From Metallyticus violacea (Eukaryota > Arthropoda > Insecta > Mantodea > Metallyticidae): a stretch of 64,000 nt of DNA. Every line of letters begins with the position of its first letter. Position 1 is the stretch's first letter. The position numbers and the translations under genes were made by a program. Below are positions 22,906-34,054 of the stretch, piece by piece. The notes under the pieces were generated by a model that was not told the origin of the DNA, made no database searches, and worked only from the letters and a program-made list of their open reading frames with translations. The stretch lies in NCBI GenBank assembly GCA_030762175.1, contig CM060831.1, positions 28,159,001 to 28,223,000 of the forward strand, given 5' to 3'.

Positions 22906-23704
22906 AAAATATGCAGTATATGACTAAGTTCCAAGCTTACAGTTTTGTTCCAAAAGATAGCAAATAAATTAATGAACATTTTCATTTGTTACTTGTTTAA
23001 TAACCAATAGCATGAAAAAAATGAGATTCTGTCTTACAGTTGCACTGATCACTAGTGCTAAGATTTTACAGCGAAAAAACATGGAGAGATATGGAGCAGA
23101 AAGTTAATGCTGAGAGATGCTGCTGAATTTGATAAAATCTGCTCACCTAACTATAAAATAAGATAGTAAATTCCCTTTAACATAAGATTCCAAAAATGAA
23201 CCACTAATCAAAAAAAGCTGTATTATTTAAAATCACAAAAACCTCATTTCTTTCAATGCATATCTTTCATTTTATTCATATAAAAGTGGTGAGCCACTTG
23301 ATAGACACCAACTACACAACACTGGTGCTCTCAGCATAGATTTTGCATTTATACTTATGCACCAGTATTGTGTGACAGTAACCTACCAAACTATTGACCC
23401 CAGTATTTATATATTAAAAAAACACTATTCACCATTTTAAACAATGCAAAATTGAAACAGTTTGAATAATACATATTACAAATGATAAATTATAACAAAA
23501 AGTAAAAATACCTTCTGCATAATTCTTTGTATAAAATAAATGCAATTACTTGGAACTCTTTTAATAAGAGATACATACAGGAAAAAATTTTAAATCAGAA
23601 AATTTCCAGGACCAGCAAACTGTATACATATTTTTTTACTAAATCTTTTTAAATATATTACCTTCCTACCTTTTTTTACAATATCTATGCACAGACAGCC
23701 ATAC
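22906..23704. other. No feature seen
   Basis: AT-rich sequence leading into the CpG-rich patch; nothing recognised. Confidence 0.4.
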
Positions 23705-24110
23705 CTCATTACGATTCCTCATTCTCGACACCTCAGATTATGAGATAAAAACTGACACGAAGACCGTATACCGAAAACAGCCAAAAAGCGTACGAGACCG
23801 GATTAACAGCAGCCACAACGAGGCAATATCACGAAATGTGGCATTCCCGAGCCATTTTCTCCACGACGTGATACTGATTTCGAAGCGCGACATTCATACT
23901 GAGTATCCCACTCAGCATTACCAAGCTGGGCACATTCGAATAAATACCGAGCGCACCGTCATTTTTCGTCACGACTGGATCCCGATTAATCTTGCAAGAT
24001 AACGAACCGACGGAGTGCCATGGCTGCATCAATGCGGATCTGTCGGAATACAATCAACCGTGTTCATCACGCTGCGGCGGAAACGATACTGAAGCTTCTT
24101 TAGAAGATGC
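23705..24110 (-). promoter_or_regulatory. CpG-rich patch, candidate promoter or 5' exon
   Basis: About 400 bases stand out from the AT-rich surroundings by GC level and by many CpG dinucleotides. On minus a good donor (AATGAG|GTATGG) ends it at 23705, which would suit a non-coding first exon of the gene whose ATG exon, with its own upstream acceptor, is at 13.88 kb. A minus open stretch at 23829-24053 and a 27-codon + ORF at 24020-24103 with a strong start context (GTGCCATGG) both lie inside. Which strand is used cannot be decided from sequence. Confidence 0.4.
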
Positions 24111-25344
24111 ATCATGGATGTTAATGTAGATATGTAGATTATTTTCCATTTTAAAGATTCTGCTGCAAGATGTTGAGATGATATTGCCTTCTCAGATGTT
24201 ATGTGCAGATTACTGATGATTATATTGGAAGTACACAGTTGGAGATCAGCATCTTCAAATGTCTTGTAGTGTACTGGTCATCTATTCATCAAAGCTTCAA
24301 ACATCTTGAGCCATGAAACTTCATGTAAGCAATATCATTTGAAACAAATAAAAAACAGATCGTTTGTCAAACCAACACAGTTGTTGCTTCTGCTATCAAA
24401 GGCATCCATACTTACAATTTACAATTAGTAGGAAGAGATAACAGTAAGTAGCTGCACCAATGCACTTGTTAACAGATATAACTCAGTGTGAGTTTATCTC
24501 ACCTGAGACAATAGGAAAAGCTGATCTGCAAGCTGACTTGTCCAGTTCCTCCTGGTTATCAATGAGAAACACTACTGCCCAATAACTATGCATGTACACA
24601 CATCAAACATCACAATAAAAATGCTTATCTTTTTAAAAGTTTAGTCACAGGAGGTCCAAAACTCACACAGTGTTTCTTCACTGTTCTTCAGGTATGTATT
24701 TCTTCTTCATTCTCTATAAATGCATAATCATTAACTGCACTTTGCATCTCACCATATGTTCTTATTGTATGACTGTGCACCTCATAGTTCCTCAGTGTAT
24801 TACAGCTTAAATGCAGTGTGGTTGCAGAAATGTGCATAACCATTAGCGCTAATTTTATTGGTTATGTTTTGAACCACTAGAAAAAGCTGTCAGATCCTAA
24901 ACTCTCCGAAAATATAATTTTTTTTTTAAATATATGGATTTAGTTAAAAGTTTTTTCTTTCATCAAAACAAAGCTAAGGACATCAAAATCAGAAAATTAC
25001 TTGACATCACTGTAAATAAATCTTTCTAAAGGACCTTATATTACCCCACGTGTTTTTAGAACACAGGAACACTTTTTCAGCATACATTTCTTATTTCTAT
25101 ATAAAAAGGCCTATGGTTCTGTAAATAAATTCTTTGATTATTATGGTTCTATTATCTACAGTCTAAGATGATTATACAACTTAATCTAGATTCTTTAGTA
25201 CATGTTGATATTAATGCAATTGACATGTTATATTCATTAGTCACTGTAGCCAATGTGAATGTATATAATACAAAACAAAATATCTGACCTAGGGATCTTG
25301 TTATCCAAAACTTATCAATGAAGTTTCAGTATTGGTACAAGAGG
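24111..25344. other. No feature seen
   Basis: AT-rich; no gene or known repeat recognised. Confidence 0.4.
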
Positions 25345-26530
25345 TAGAAATTTACCTAAAATAACAGGAGAGTGAATACAAATAGCATTAGTAGACAAAC
25401 TGATTGCACTGAAAGCTAGAAGGGGAAAATGGCAGGATAGTGTGGTAATGTCATGGTTGTACCTCAAGAACATGAAATGTACTACACAGCAGGACACAGT
25501 TGGAGTAAGGTATAAAGCTCAATGAAGGCATATTTCTTAAACCAAATAGAAATTACCTAATATAACAGAATAATGAGTACAGACATAATTATGAGGTGAA
25601 ATGAAATGTTTACAAGTAATACATAAAATAAAAGGGTAAGGGATAAACAGTTTGGAGCCAAGCATCTGCTCTTAGACAGTGCCTTATAAATATAGTAAAA
25701 TTCCACACAGCCATGTTAAAATGTAGTAACATTAACAACAAACAGCATAGTGCAGGCATGCACCAGTATAGAAAGAAAAATGTACAATGAAATAAAGGCA
25801 AATACTTGGAAAAATACGAATTCCTAACCAATTCATATAAACACTCACCAACCTAAACTTAACCACAAGTGAATTGTAAAAAACGGAGGACCATTTGTTA
25901 CTGTGGCTTGTTGCAACTTAATGGCCTACACTAACCTTCTTTTAGTGTATAAATTGCAAACTTGTCATCGGTTCATGCAAATGTGTGTACTAATTTTTCA
26001 TAGATGTACACATATCACCACAGTGAGCGGCTGGGTACATCATATAGGAGTGAAGCCCTGCAATTAAAGTTAATTAACTCCCACATTAGGTTTAAGTTAA
26101 CAGTGCTATTAATAGTACATTCATATGTCTATTTCACAAGTCCATTAGTGTTGAGCAGTAAAAGTAAAAAATAGAGAACCACTTTAGATGAGAATCAAGT
26201 GTCCGTGGTAGGAAATTAAAAAATGGTGGTATTTGATAAGATAACAGGGGGTTTCATGGAGTTTAACAATCTCTGACATGTCAGCTTATAAGGCTTATTG
26301 TGCTGATATATAGTAGAATATCATGACAGGAAACTCTGGGAAATAAACAAGAAATTGATGAAGGTGATTCACCCATGCTGCCAAGGTGGAGAAACTTGTA
26401 TGTGAACAAGGCACTATAGATTAATAACACACTAAGTCTAAGGACAGAGATGTGGGATCATGTACTTCAAACTGTAGGTACACAATGTGTTGTGATAATG
26501 TCTCCACTTATTTTTCTGTTATATTAGGTA
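25345..26530. repeat. Unclassified interspersed repeat family, left cluster
   Basis: Units headed by ACCTAAAATAACAGGAGAG (about 25355) and ACCTAATATAACAG (about 25557), with an inverted partner around 26483-26527 (ATGTCTCCACTT, then CTGTTATATTAGGTAAGC). Related units lie at 28.8-29.8 kb. No coding capacity, tRNA-like head or clear ends were found. Confidence 0.4.
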
Positions 26531-27639
26531 AGCTTCTACTTCTCCTTGTACTTGCTACCTTTACTGATGTTTCAAGCATTTTCTAAATTTGCATTTGCAT
26601 TGGATAAAAGCAGATGAATAAATCACTATTAAATTATATACTTCTATAGAATGTGTTGTATGTTCAGTAGCAACGTGAAAGAACTTGTGTGTTTGTTGCC
26701 AAGCCTGGTCAGTTCATTATTTTGTGTAAGCTACATTCATCAAAGGTTCAATATCAAGGAAAAAATAAATATGGTATAAACACACAATTAAAAATGGTAT
26801 AACTGGTAACTTTTATGCAACTTCATGCTTGCAGTATTGTATTCGGTCCAATTGTGCCTTATAACATGTCCTGTATAACAATTTTAAATTATATTCCTTT
26901 GGTAGTTTTAGTGTAGTTTTGAACGTTTAATTCCTTATAAAACAGGCGTAAGCAAATATTTTCCCCTTGATCCATATTACTAGTGAAAATACAAGTGCAG
27001 AATCAAGGCTAAAGTACATTTACATATCAATTTTGCAGTTTCATAGTTCTGCAGAATATTATTTTATAAATTATTTTTTAATATTTTAATTAATGACGTC
27101 GAAAGGGTTACAGCTTTTAATCTGACAGCTACACTGCATTCAAGCTGTTCTGGTTTGCACCTACAGCGTTCATTCCTGAACACTAACGTAAATGGGTTCA
27201 ATATGAAAAGCAAAATCTCTGGATCTGGTAAAGGAGTTTCTCCCCCTCTCTCCCATTCCTCCCCCTATGTCTGCATTGGCATCAAAAGATGAAAATTACA
27301 TTACTGTCAGCGATATATCAATACTGAATAGAACAAACTGGAAAACACTGTTTTAAATAAATAGGCTTAAAATTTGGGGAACAATGAATTAATTTAGCTG
27401 GACCTACATAATCTTAATTAATTCGAAAATTACTTTAAAGCATCTTTGTTTAGTCGCCTTGCACCAAACTCATGAAGTGCCTACATTGCATAAACATAAT
27501 GCTTAAGCACGCAAGTAATCACTTATTAAGAAAATCACTGTATATTTACATTTGAGTAAGATTAACAACGCACTATATCACCGAAACGTGAAGAATTTTA
27601 CTGTACTTCATACATTTACAAATGTCTTCGATTTTCACT
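26531..27639. other. No feature seen
   Basis: AT-rich intergenic sequence upstream of Tom40; nothing recognised. Confidence 0.4.
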
Positions 27640-28146
27640 TATTAATAGACAGCACTCCGCGACATTACCCACAATGCAATTGATTCACAGAACGTTGATT
27701 ATTATCATGCTACCTAGCTGTCGCCATCTAGCATTCTTTAAGTTCTACTTAATCGTTAAAAAGAATAAACAACCATCAATATTGCATTTTATGCCAAAAA
27801 TTGCTTAATAAAATGAATTTATAAAGCTTTAGCTGACATACAATTATCAATATACGTGTTTATGATTTCTATCATCAGAAACCTTCGCGTTGAAAGTGCT
27901 ATCTATTGGTAACTGTGTATCACCGCTGTACCAGTAACTCATCTATAAAATATTTGAACAACGATGACCGTATTGATCCTCCAATCATTGCTTATTCCGA
28001 AAATGGGTTTACAAATGGCACCAACCAGATAAGTGTGAGACTGTGAGTGAATGGAAGCAAATTATCGAAGAGTTTAAACAACATAACTCGTGAGTGTTGT
28101 GAATTCAATTTATACATTAGTAATTCCTGAACTGTTAACAGCCATT
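27640..28146 (+). promoter_or_regulatory. Tom40 5' region with a ZNF143-like site
   Basis: Unique sequence upstream of the Tom40 ATG. At 27667-27678 it reads ACCCACAATGCA, close to the TCCCAGAATGCA half of the ZNF143/Staf promoter motif known from animal promoters. No convincing TATA box. The transcription start cannot be placed; the stretch before the ATG (CTGTTAACAGCCATT) could be 5' UTR. Confidence 0.35.
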
Positions 28147-31100
28147 ATGGGTAATGTTATGGCAGCAAGTCAAGGGTCCAGTGGGGCTCCACCAGTACCG
28201 CCGGGAAGCATGTTTCCCCCACCGCCACCAACCTATTCACCACAAGGTTTATCAGAACTTAATAAACCAACGGCAGCAAATGATGAGACGGATCAAGATT
28301 CTGCACCAAAAGGATTTGAGAATCCAGGAACCATGGAAGATCTGCACAAAAAGTGTAAAGGTAAGTGTGGCTAAACTGCAACATTTTCGGACAGGTTATA
28401 TGCAAAATAGAAAGAGGCCATCATAAGGAATTAATTTATTCATTTCTTTATTAGTAAATGACTTTTTATTGTTATACTGTAGGAGTCCTCTTTCACGCCA
28501 AATTTGGAAAAACTTTAATGAATTTATGTTTAGATAATGCAACCAATTAACTATTTCAATCTTAACATGTCACAAATGCAAATAGTGCTAACCAATTTAA
28601 TGATAAATTTGTTAATGTGCACCCACAGGCAAAATGTTTTTTAAATTTCCTAGAATAACAAACTCGCTTCCTTTTCATAAGTACAAACCAAATAAATACA
28701 TCATTTAGCAAAAATGGAATCCCTATTCAATTCAAATAAGCACTAACCTTGCATGAATCTTACAAACTGGAGAACTTAGCAGTTTATTACTTTTGTAATA
28801 TCTCCATCCTCTCCTGTTATATTACATTAATTTAAAGCTGGTTCACATACAAAGTTTGAAATCATTAAATTAACTCATAATTAATCTCCTATGGAGCATT
28901 GTGTGGGTAGGGGGAACGTCTCAAACATACTGAAAAAAACATAACAAAGAGCTTTACTTTTATTTTATGAACTTCATATTTAATTCATATTATATGGAAG
29001 TGAATCATAAGTACTAATATGGCATAAAATAATAAGCTTTGCTACATAGTGCACATTGATTGAAACTTGAATATAGTCGTGCACTGCAACCAAAAGTTTA
29101 AACTTACCTAAAACAATACTAAAGTGAGTGGAGACATTATTAAAGCACAATGTAAACAGTTAGGAGTTTAGATTTAGACATTGCATAATTAATATGGCAA
29201 AATTCCACATTGGATGTTTCTGTACAACTTTTCTCCCACCAGTGCAACTCTATGCATAATTTTAGCAGTGTCTAGTTAATTTTTCAGAGTTGTCAACTAT
29301 TACATTTCACTGTATACCATTTGTCCTGCAACAGTAATGTAATTGTAGAAATGCACAAATAAAAACACTGTTAAGACCATTCAAAGTTAAACTTAACTTA
29401 TGAATTGCAATCTTAGAATTTAACCCTTAAGTTAGGTTTAAGTTTCACAATGGTCCTTTTCAAATGTAATTCATTTAACATAGAGTCCAGTTAGGCATTT
29501 GCTAGTTTAATGTAAGAAATTTACCTTATTAGGTTTTACCCTTTATCCCTGCAGCTGTACAGTATAATGTAAGCATTTTGTTGCACAATCAGAAAGCTTA
29601 TATTGATTGCATAATGCCTCCCTCATGTGCTGTGATTACAGGCAACATATTTCTTGGTACAACCATCGACTACCTATGCTATCATTCTTTCTTGGTAATA
29701 AAAGTAGTAGCAAATTTTGGGGCAGGTGGGCCAGCATATAAAGTTTTTACTTCTCTCTCCTGTTATATTAGGTATGTGTTGCATAACCATACTCAAGTTT
29801 CACCCAGATTTGTTAGTATTTTTCCCAATGTTGCTTGCATAGTAAGATTTATTTGAGTAATGGGTACTCTCCCAGTATGTTGCCATGCTCTGTAAGAATT
29901 AGTTTTTCAGTTTTTGATCCAATACCAATGAATCTGCATTGTATACATTTATTCTTGCAGTTATCAAGTGGAACAAAAGCTATAATAGTACTAGTAATAA
30001 TTAGTATTACATATTTGGAAATCAGCATATGTTTGTCCTAAACTAAATATAATCTCTTGGTGGAGGTAATTAGATTTTTTTTTTTTTTTCAGATGTTTTT
30101 CCAATTATATTTGAAGGAGCAAAGCTGATGGTCAACAAAGGATTAAGCAATCATTTTCAAGTTTCACATACAATCAATATGAGTTCAGTACAGCCTTCCG
30201 GATATCGATTTGGAGCAACCTATGTTGGAACTAAACAGTATTCGCCAAATGAAGCATTTCCAATTTTACTAGGGGATATTGACCCAAGTGGGAATTTAAA
30301 TGCAAACATCATACATCAGTTTACTTCTCGAATAAGAACGAAATTTGCAACACAAATTCAGAATAATAAATTCACAGTGGCACAGTTATCAAGTGATTAT
30401 AAAGGGGATGATTATACAGTATCATTAACAGTTGCAAATACAGATATTATTAATGAATCAGGTATGTATGAATCAGTTAATTTAGGACAGCTGTAACATG
30501 TTTCCAGCAATTACGCAATGAATTACAATAAATTGGCTTTATATTTTTAGAAAAGTTGGCAATGCACTTAGGTAATGAATTTGAAGCCTATCTTATATTA
30601 ATTGTGCTTTTGATTGTAATCAGTTTATATTATCAGCAATGTAACTTATGTAAATTATAATTAATCTGTCATCTAACACACTCTTATACTTCACTTACTT
30701 TTAAATATGGTGGGACCGGTTTCGAAGAGAAATCCTCTCCATCTTCAACCCACTTGACAACTGGTATAAGTTGGTTGAAGATGGAGAGGATTTCTCTTCG
30801 AAACCGGTCCCACCATATATAAAAGTGTGTTAGACGACAGATTAATTATAATTTACATTAACAAGCTTCACTGTTTGAGTTCCAACAGAATTTTTTAAAA
30901 ATATCTTATTTTTAGAAAGTTCTTAAATGAATGTAACTTATGTTAATGGTCACCGTTCACAGAGACCGTACAGAAGCAATCATATTCTTGTGAAACATTT
31001 CCTTCTTTTCACTGATAGCTCTCTCTGATCACACCTGTAATACTTTATTTCATTCAGTTGTTGGATTCCCTTTACCCTAGATATTATTGTAGGTACATTA

Positions 31101-33689
31101 TATATTAATGTAATTTTGATTATATTTGAAGGTGTGGTAGTCGCACATTATCTCCAGTCTGTTACACCAACAGTAGCTCTAGGAGCAGAGCTTGCCTATC
31201 ATTATGGTTCCAATGTTCCTGGTGGAGAGATTGCGCTGCTTTCAGCAGCTGCGAGGTATACAGGTAACAACTTATATATGCTTCAAGCATTTTGTACTTA
31301 AATTCCCAATCCAGTTTTCTATAAGTTGTAGAGAAGGTAAAACTTTTCTTAAATATTGTCCAAAAAGACCCATTTTGAAACAAGCAAAAGTCTGGTATGT
31401 AGTTTTCTAAGATATTTAAGACATCTCTTAAGTTTGCAGGAACATGTGAATTCTAGTGTCTACTACAATGTCAGTAAAAATATTTTGCACAACAAACCTG
31501 TTGTGCAAAATAAGCTGAAAACAAAGGGGTCAGCAGTACTAAATTTCTGTTAAGAGTGCATAATTCTGATGAACCTAGAACTTTTTCATCACGCAAGTAA
31601 GTGTAAAGTCTAAATTAGAGGCTGAAATTTTAAGGCTATTAGCTTGCATTATTGTCTTGTTCCTTTAAAGAGGTAAAACCTATCAAGAAATATTGTGTTT
31701 ACGTGCATAAAATTGAATTTCCTACCTCCAGTTTTTATAAATAAAAAAATTATTGTACATTTGTATGGGAAAAAATCAGAGCTTCCACACCAATAGGACA
31801 TTATATAACATATTCCGAGCTGGTTTTAAATGTTGCCATTTGACTGAACAATCAATGATATAGAGACAACTACTGAGATTTTGAGTCACACTTTCTCAGA
31901 TCAAACATGATGCAAGCTCTCTGTACCTATTCTATGCTTAAAAGCTGAGATGTGATGTCAGCAGATGCACACGTTTGTTGACCATATCAATGCCATATTA
32001 CTCGTCCTTTGTAAACAGTTCACAAAATATTTGCTCAGTTCAGCCTGCTATTTTAGTTATTAATAAATAAAGTGAAACAATGAATTTCTTTTTCAAGCTA
32101 TCATTTTAATTGTATATGAAACTGTACTGATAAGACAGTGGCCATTTTGAGATTTTTTGAAAAAGTGTTTATGTCAATTTGCATGCCTTACTCCCTGCAA
32201 CTCTGCCTATTGTTAATCCTGATGGCCTAGTGGTAACTGCACTTACTTCATAGACCTAAAATTGTGGGTTTAATCCTAACCAGGGTCAATGGATTTTTTC
32301 AGATGCAAATCCTAAGTATGGCATCCTTTGAAAGAGAAATAAAGCCATGGGTCCCAGGTCGTAGATTTACAGCACATAAAAGAACCTCAAGCCTGAAAGA
32401 AGAGGCATCTGAACTAAATTATTGACCATTTCATGCTCTGAATTGAATGGGATGCTGATAAGCTTCACATGAAATGTTGCAATATAAGCACGTGAAATTG
32501 CAAGATTTGAAAATGAAATAAGTATCTATTACACATCATTGTTGCATAATTCAGTTATGGATTCCAATAATTCATCTTCAATAGCTCGATATTCACCAGT
32601 TTTCCTTATGCCTTATTTGATTTCTTTGGCATTTCCATAAGACTTGTTTATGCCAATTATACATATTGCATTTAAACACTGCAAACTCTTGATCCACAGC
32701 TTTATTTCCATGAACTTCTGCAAACTTAAAGTTTGATGTATATTTTGAATATTTAGACTTTTCTTTGTTTATTGTAAAACATGTATATGCAACAGGACAC
32801 AAGTAGACAAGTCTACTTCTAGAAACAGTAACTGACCACTAATGTGGTTTCCTGTGTATTAAAAATAACCAATCACAGTAAGATTTTTGTGCATTTTAGA
32901 AAGAACCAATTATGGTACATTAACTCATTGTTGTATCAAATTTTTACTGGAAAATTAATGGGTTCAGCAAACATTAAAATGTCAAATTACACAAGACATT
33001 TGTTGAAAAAGGAATGCATATATTATGCAGTGAGTTATGGGTGAATTTTACTTGGAAAAGTTTGGGTGCATCCATTATATGATGGCATCTTTTATGTAGG
33101 TAAATGCAGGCGATGTACCATTATCACATGTTCTTGACTGGTGTTTAGTATTGCTGTACACTGGAAAGTTTATAAACTCTACAAAACAATTTATGGCTAG
33201 CCTTCTGGCTTGTCATGGACTTACTCAGAAGATATAATAATAAGAATGAAATGTGTTATAGGTTCCAATAATGCTGTTAGTGGAACACTAGGTGGTGCTG
33301 GTCTACATCTATGTTACTATCAGAAAGCAAGTGAACAGCTTCAACTGGGAGTAGAGGTTGAAACAAACTTCAGGTTACAGGAATCTGTGACTTCAATAGG
33401 CTATCAAATTGACTTGCCCAAAGCAGATCTTTGTTTCCGTGGTAACTGTTTTGCACTAATTGCAATTAAAAATATTAACCATGTTGAGAAACAGCAGGAA
33501 AAAAGAGAGCATTGCAAACTTTAAATAATGTGTATATCCTTGCTTACAGGGATGGTGGATTCTAATTGGACTGTAGGAGCAGTACTGGAAAAGAAACTAC
33601 AACCTCTGCCATTTTCATTTGCCTTAAGTGGAACAATAAACCATCACAAAAATCAATTCAAACTTGGCTGTGGTCTCATCATTGGATGA
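28147..33689 (+). CDS. Tom40: Tom40, mitochondrial import receptor subunit (complete)
   Basis: The channel of the TOM complex: a beta-barrel of the outer mitochondrial membrane through which nuclear-encoded precursors enter. Exons: 28147-28360, 30093-30461, 31132-31263, 33262-33441, 33550-33689; each junction is GT/AG and every intron is phase 1. The product is 344 residues (human 361). Landmarks in order: MGNVMAAS start and Pro-rich N-tail (PPPPP near residue 25), PGTMEDLHKKCK, VNKGLSNHFQVSHT, YVGTKQYSPNEAFP, VAHYLQSVTP, YQKASEQLQLGVE, YQIDLPKADLCFRG, VDSNWTVGAVLEKKL, and the C-terminal CGLIIG of the porin-3 fold. No lesion is seen. The start is chosen by the family-typical MGNV(M/L)AAS. Introns are 1732, 670, 1998 and 108 bp; intron 2 carries a PLE palindrome and intron 3 a SINE. 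Confidence 0.96.
28790..29770. repeat. Unclassified interspersed repeat family, right cluster (Tom40 intron 1)
   Basis: Units related to those at 25.3-26.5 kb: TCTCCTGTTATATTA near 28812 and 29757, and TTACCTAAAACAATA followed by GTGGAGACATTATTA at about 29103-29142, the last nearly matching the reverse complement of 26483-26527. Confidence 0.4.
30714..30749 (-). ncRNA. Hammerhead-ribozyme-like motif
   Basis: On minus: TTGAAGA, GGAGAGGATTTCTCTTC stem-loop II, GAAACCGGTC. Mirror of the motif at 30774-30809. Confidence 0.55.
30774..30809 (+). ncRNA. Hammerhead-ribozyme-like motif
   Basis: TTGAAGA (C3 to U variant), stem-loop II, CGAAACCGGTC. Helix I can form from GTTGG upstream and CCACC downstream with one mismatch. 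Confidence 0.55.
32208..32480 (+). repeat. tRNA-derived SINE, family 1, old copy
   Basis: Divergent copy in Tom40 intron 3: GGCCTAGTGGTAACTGC head, decayed B box (GGGTTTAATCC), body with AAAGCCATGGGTCCCAGG and ACCTCAAGCCTGAAAGA. No clear poly(A) tail or target duplication remains. Confidence 0.75.
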
Positions 33690-33736
33690 ATTGTTATGTA
33701 GGAATGAATTAGTTACACTTAAAAACATTTATTATA

Positions 33737-33742
33737 AATAAA
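33737..33742 (+). terminator. Tom40 poly(A) signal
   Basis: AATAAA 48 bases after the Tom40 stop codon. It is the first canonical hexamer on this strand. Confidence 0.6.
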
Positions 33743-33746
33743 CTTA

Positions 33747-33965
33747 AAATCCTAATGTTTTTATACAACATAGCTTATTCAAAACCTCATGTCCTTCATT
33801 CCTAAAAGTAGTCATTACTAGCAGTAATAATCAAATATTGCTGAAAATGGTAAAAGAAATCCTAATGTTTTAATGCAACATATGTTTATTCAAAACTTCA
33901 TGTCCTTCCTAAATGTAGTCATTACAGCAGTAATTATCAAATATTGCTGAAAATGGTAAAAGATA
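33747..33965. repeat. Tandem duplication, 110-bp unit, two copies
   Basis: AAATCCTAATGTTTT at 33747 and again at 33857, with matching sequence through TATTGCTGAAAATGGTAAAAG. It fills the gap between the 3' ends of Tom40 and the convergent minus-strand gene. The second copy alone contains TTTATT (33885-33890), a poly(A) signal for the minus gene. Confidence 0.9.
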
Positions 33966-34054
33966 AATTCCATGCCACAAATTAATATCCAACTACAAGC
34001 AGCAATTTCTTTATGTCAAACTGCAAAATTAAACATCTGCATGAATAAAAAACT

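Larger units (their letters stand above)
30652..30929. mobile_element. Palindromic PLE derivative in Tom40 intron 2
   Basis: 278-bp insertion flanked by a perfect 14-bp duplication AATGTAACTTATGT (30638-30651 and 30930-30943). Inverted arms run from TCTGTCATCTAACACACTC to the mirror GTGTGTTAGACGACAGA, each with a hammerhead-like motif. It ends with a TTCACTGTTTGAGTTCCAAC tail and A/T-rich sequence. It lies wholly inside the 670-bp intron, clear of both splice sites. Confidence 0.85.

Noticed and set aside
25315..25831. Minus-strand ORFs of 60-73 codons
   Set aside because: Composition is that of random AT-rich DNA overlapping a non-coding repeat; no splice or homology support.
30652..30929. 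microRNA precursor hairpin
   Set aside because: The long hairpin is explained by inverted PLE ends with a target duplication; there is no reason to call a miRNA without small-RNA data.
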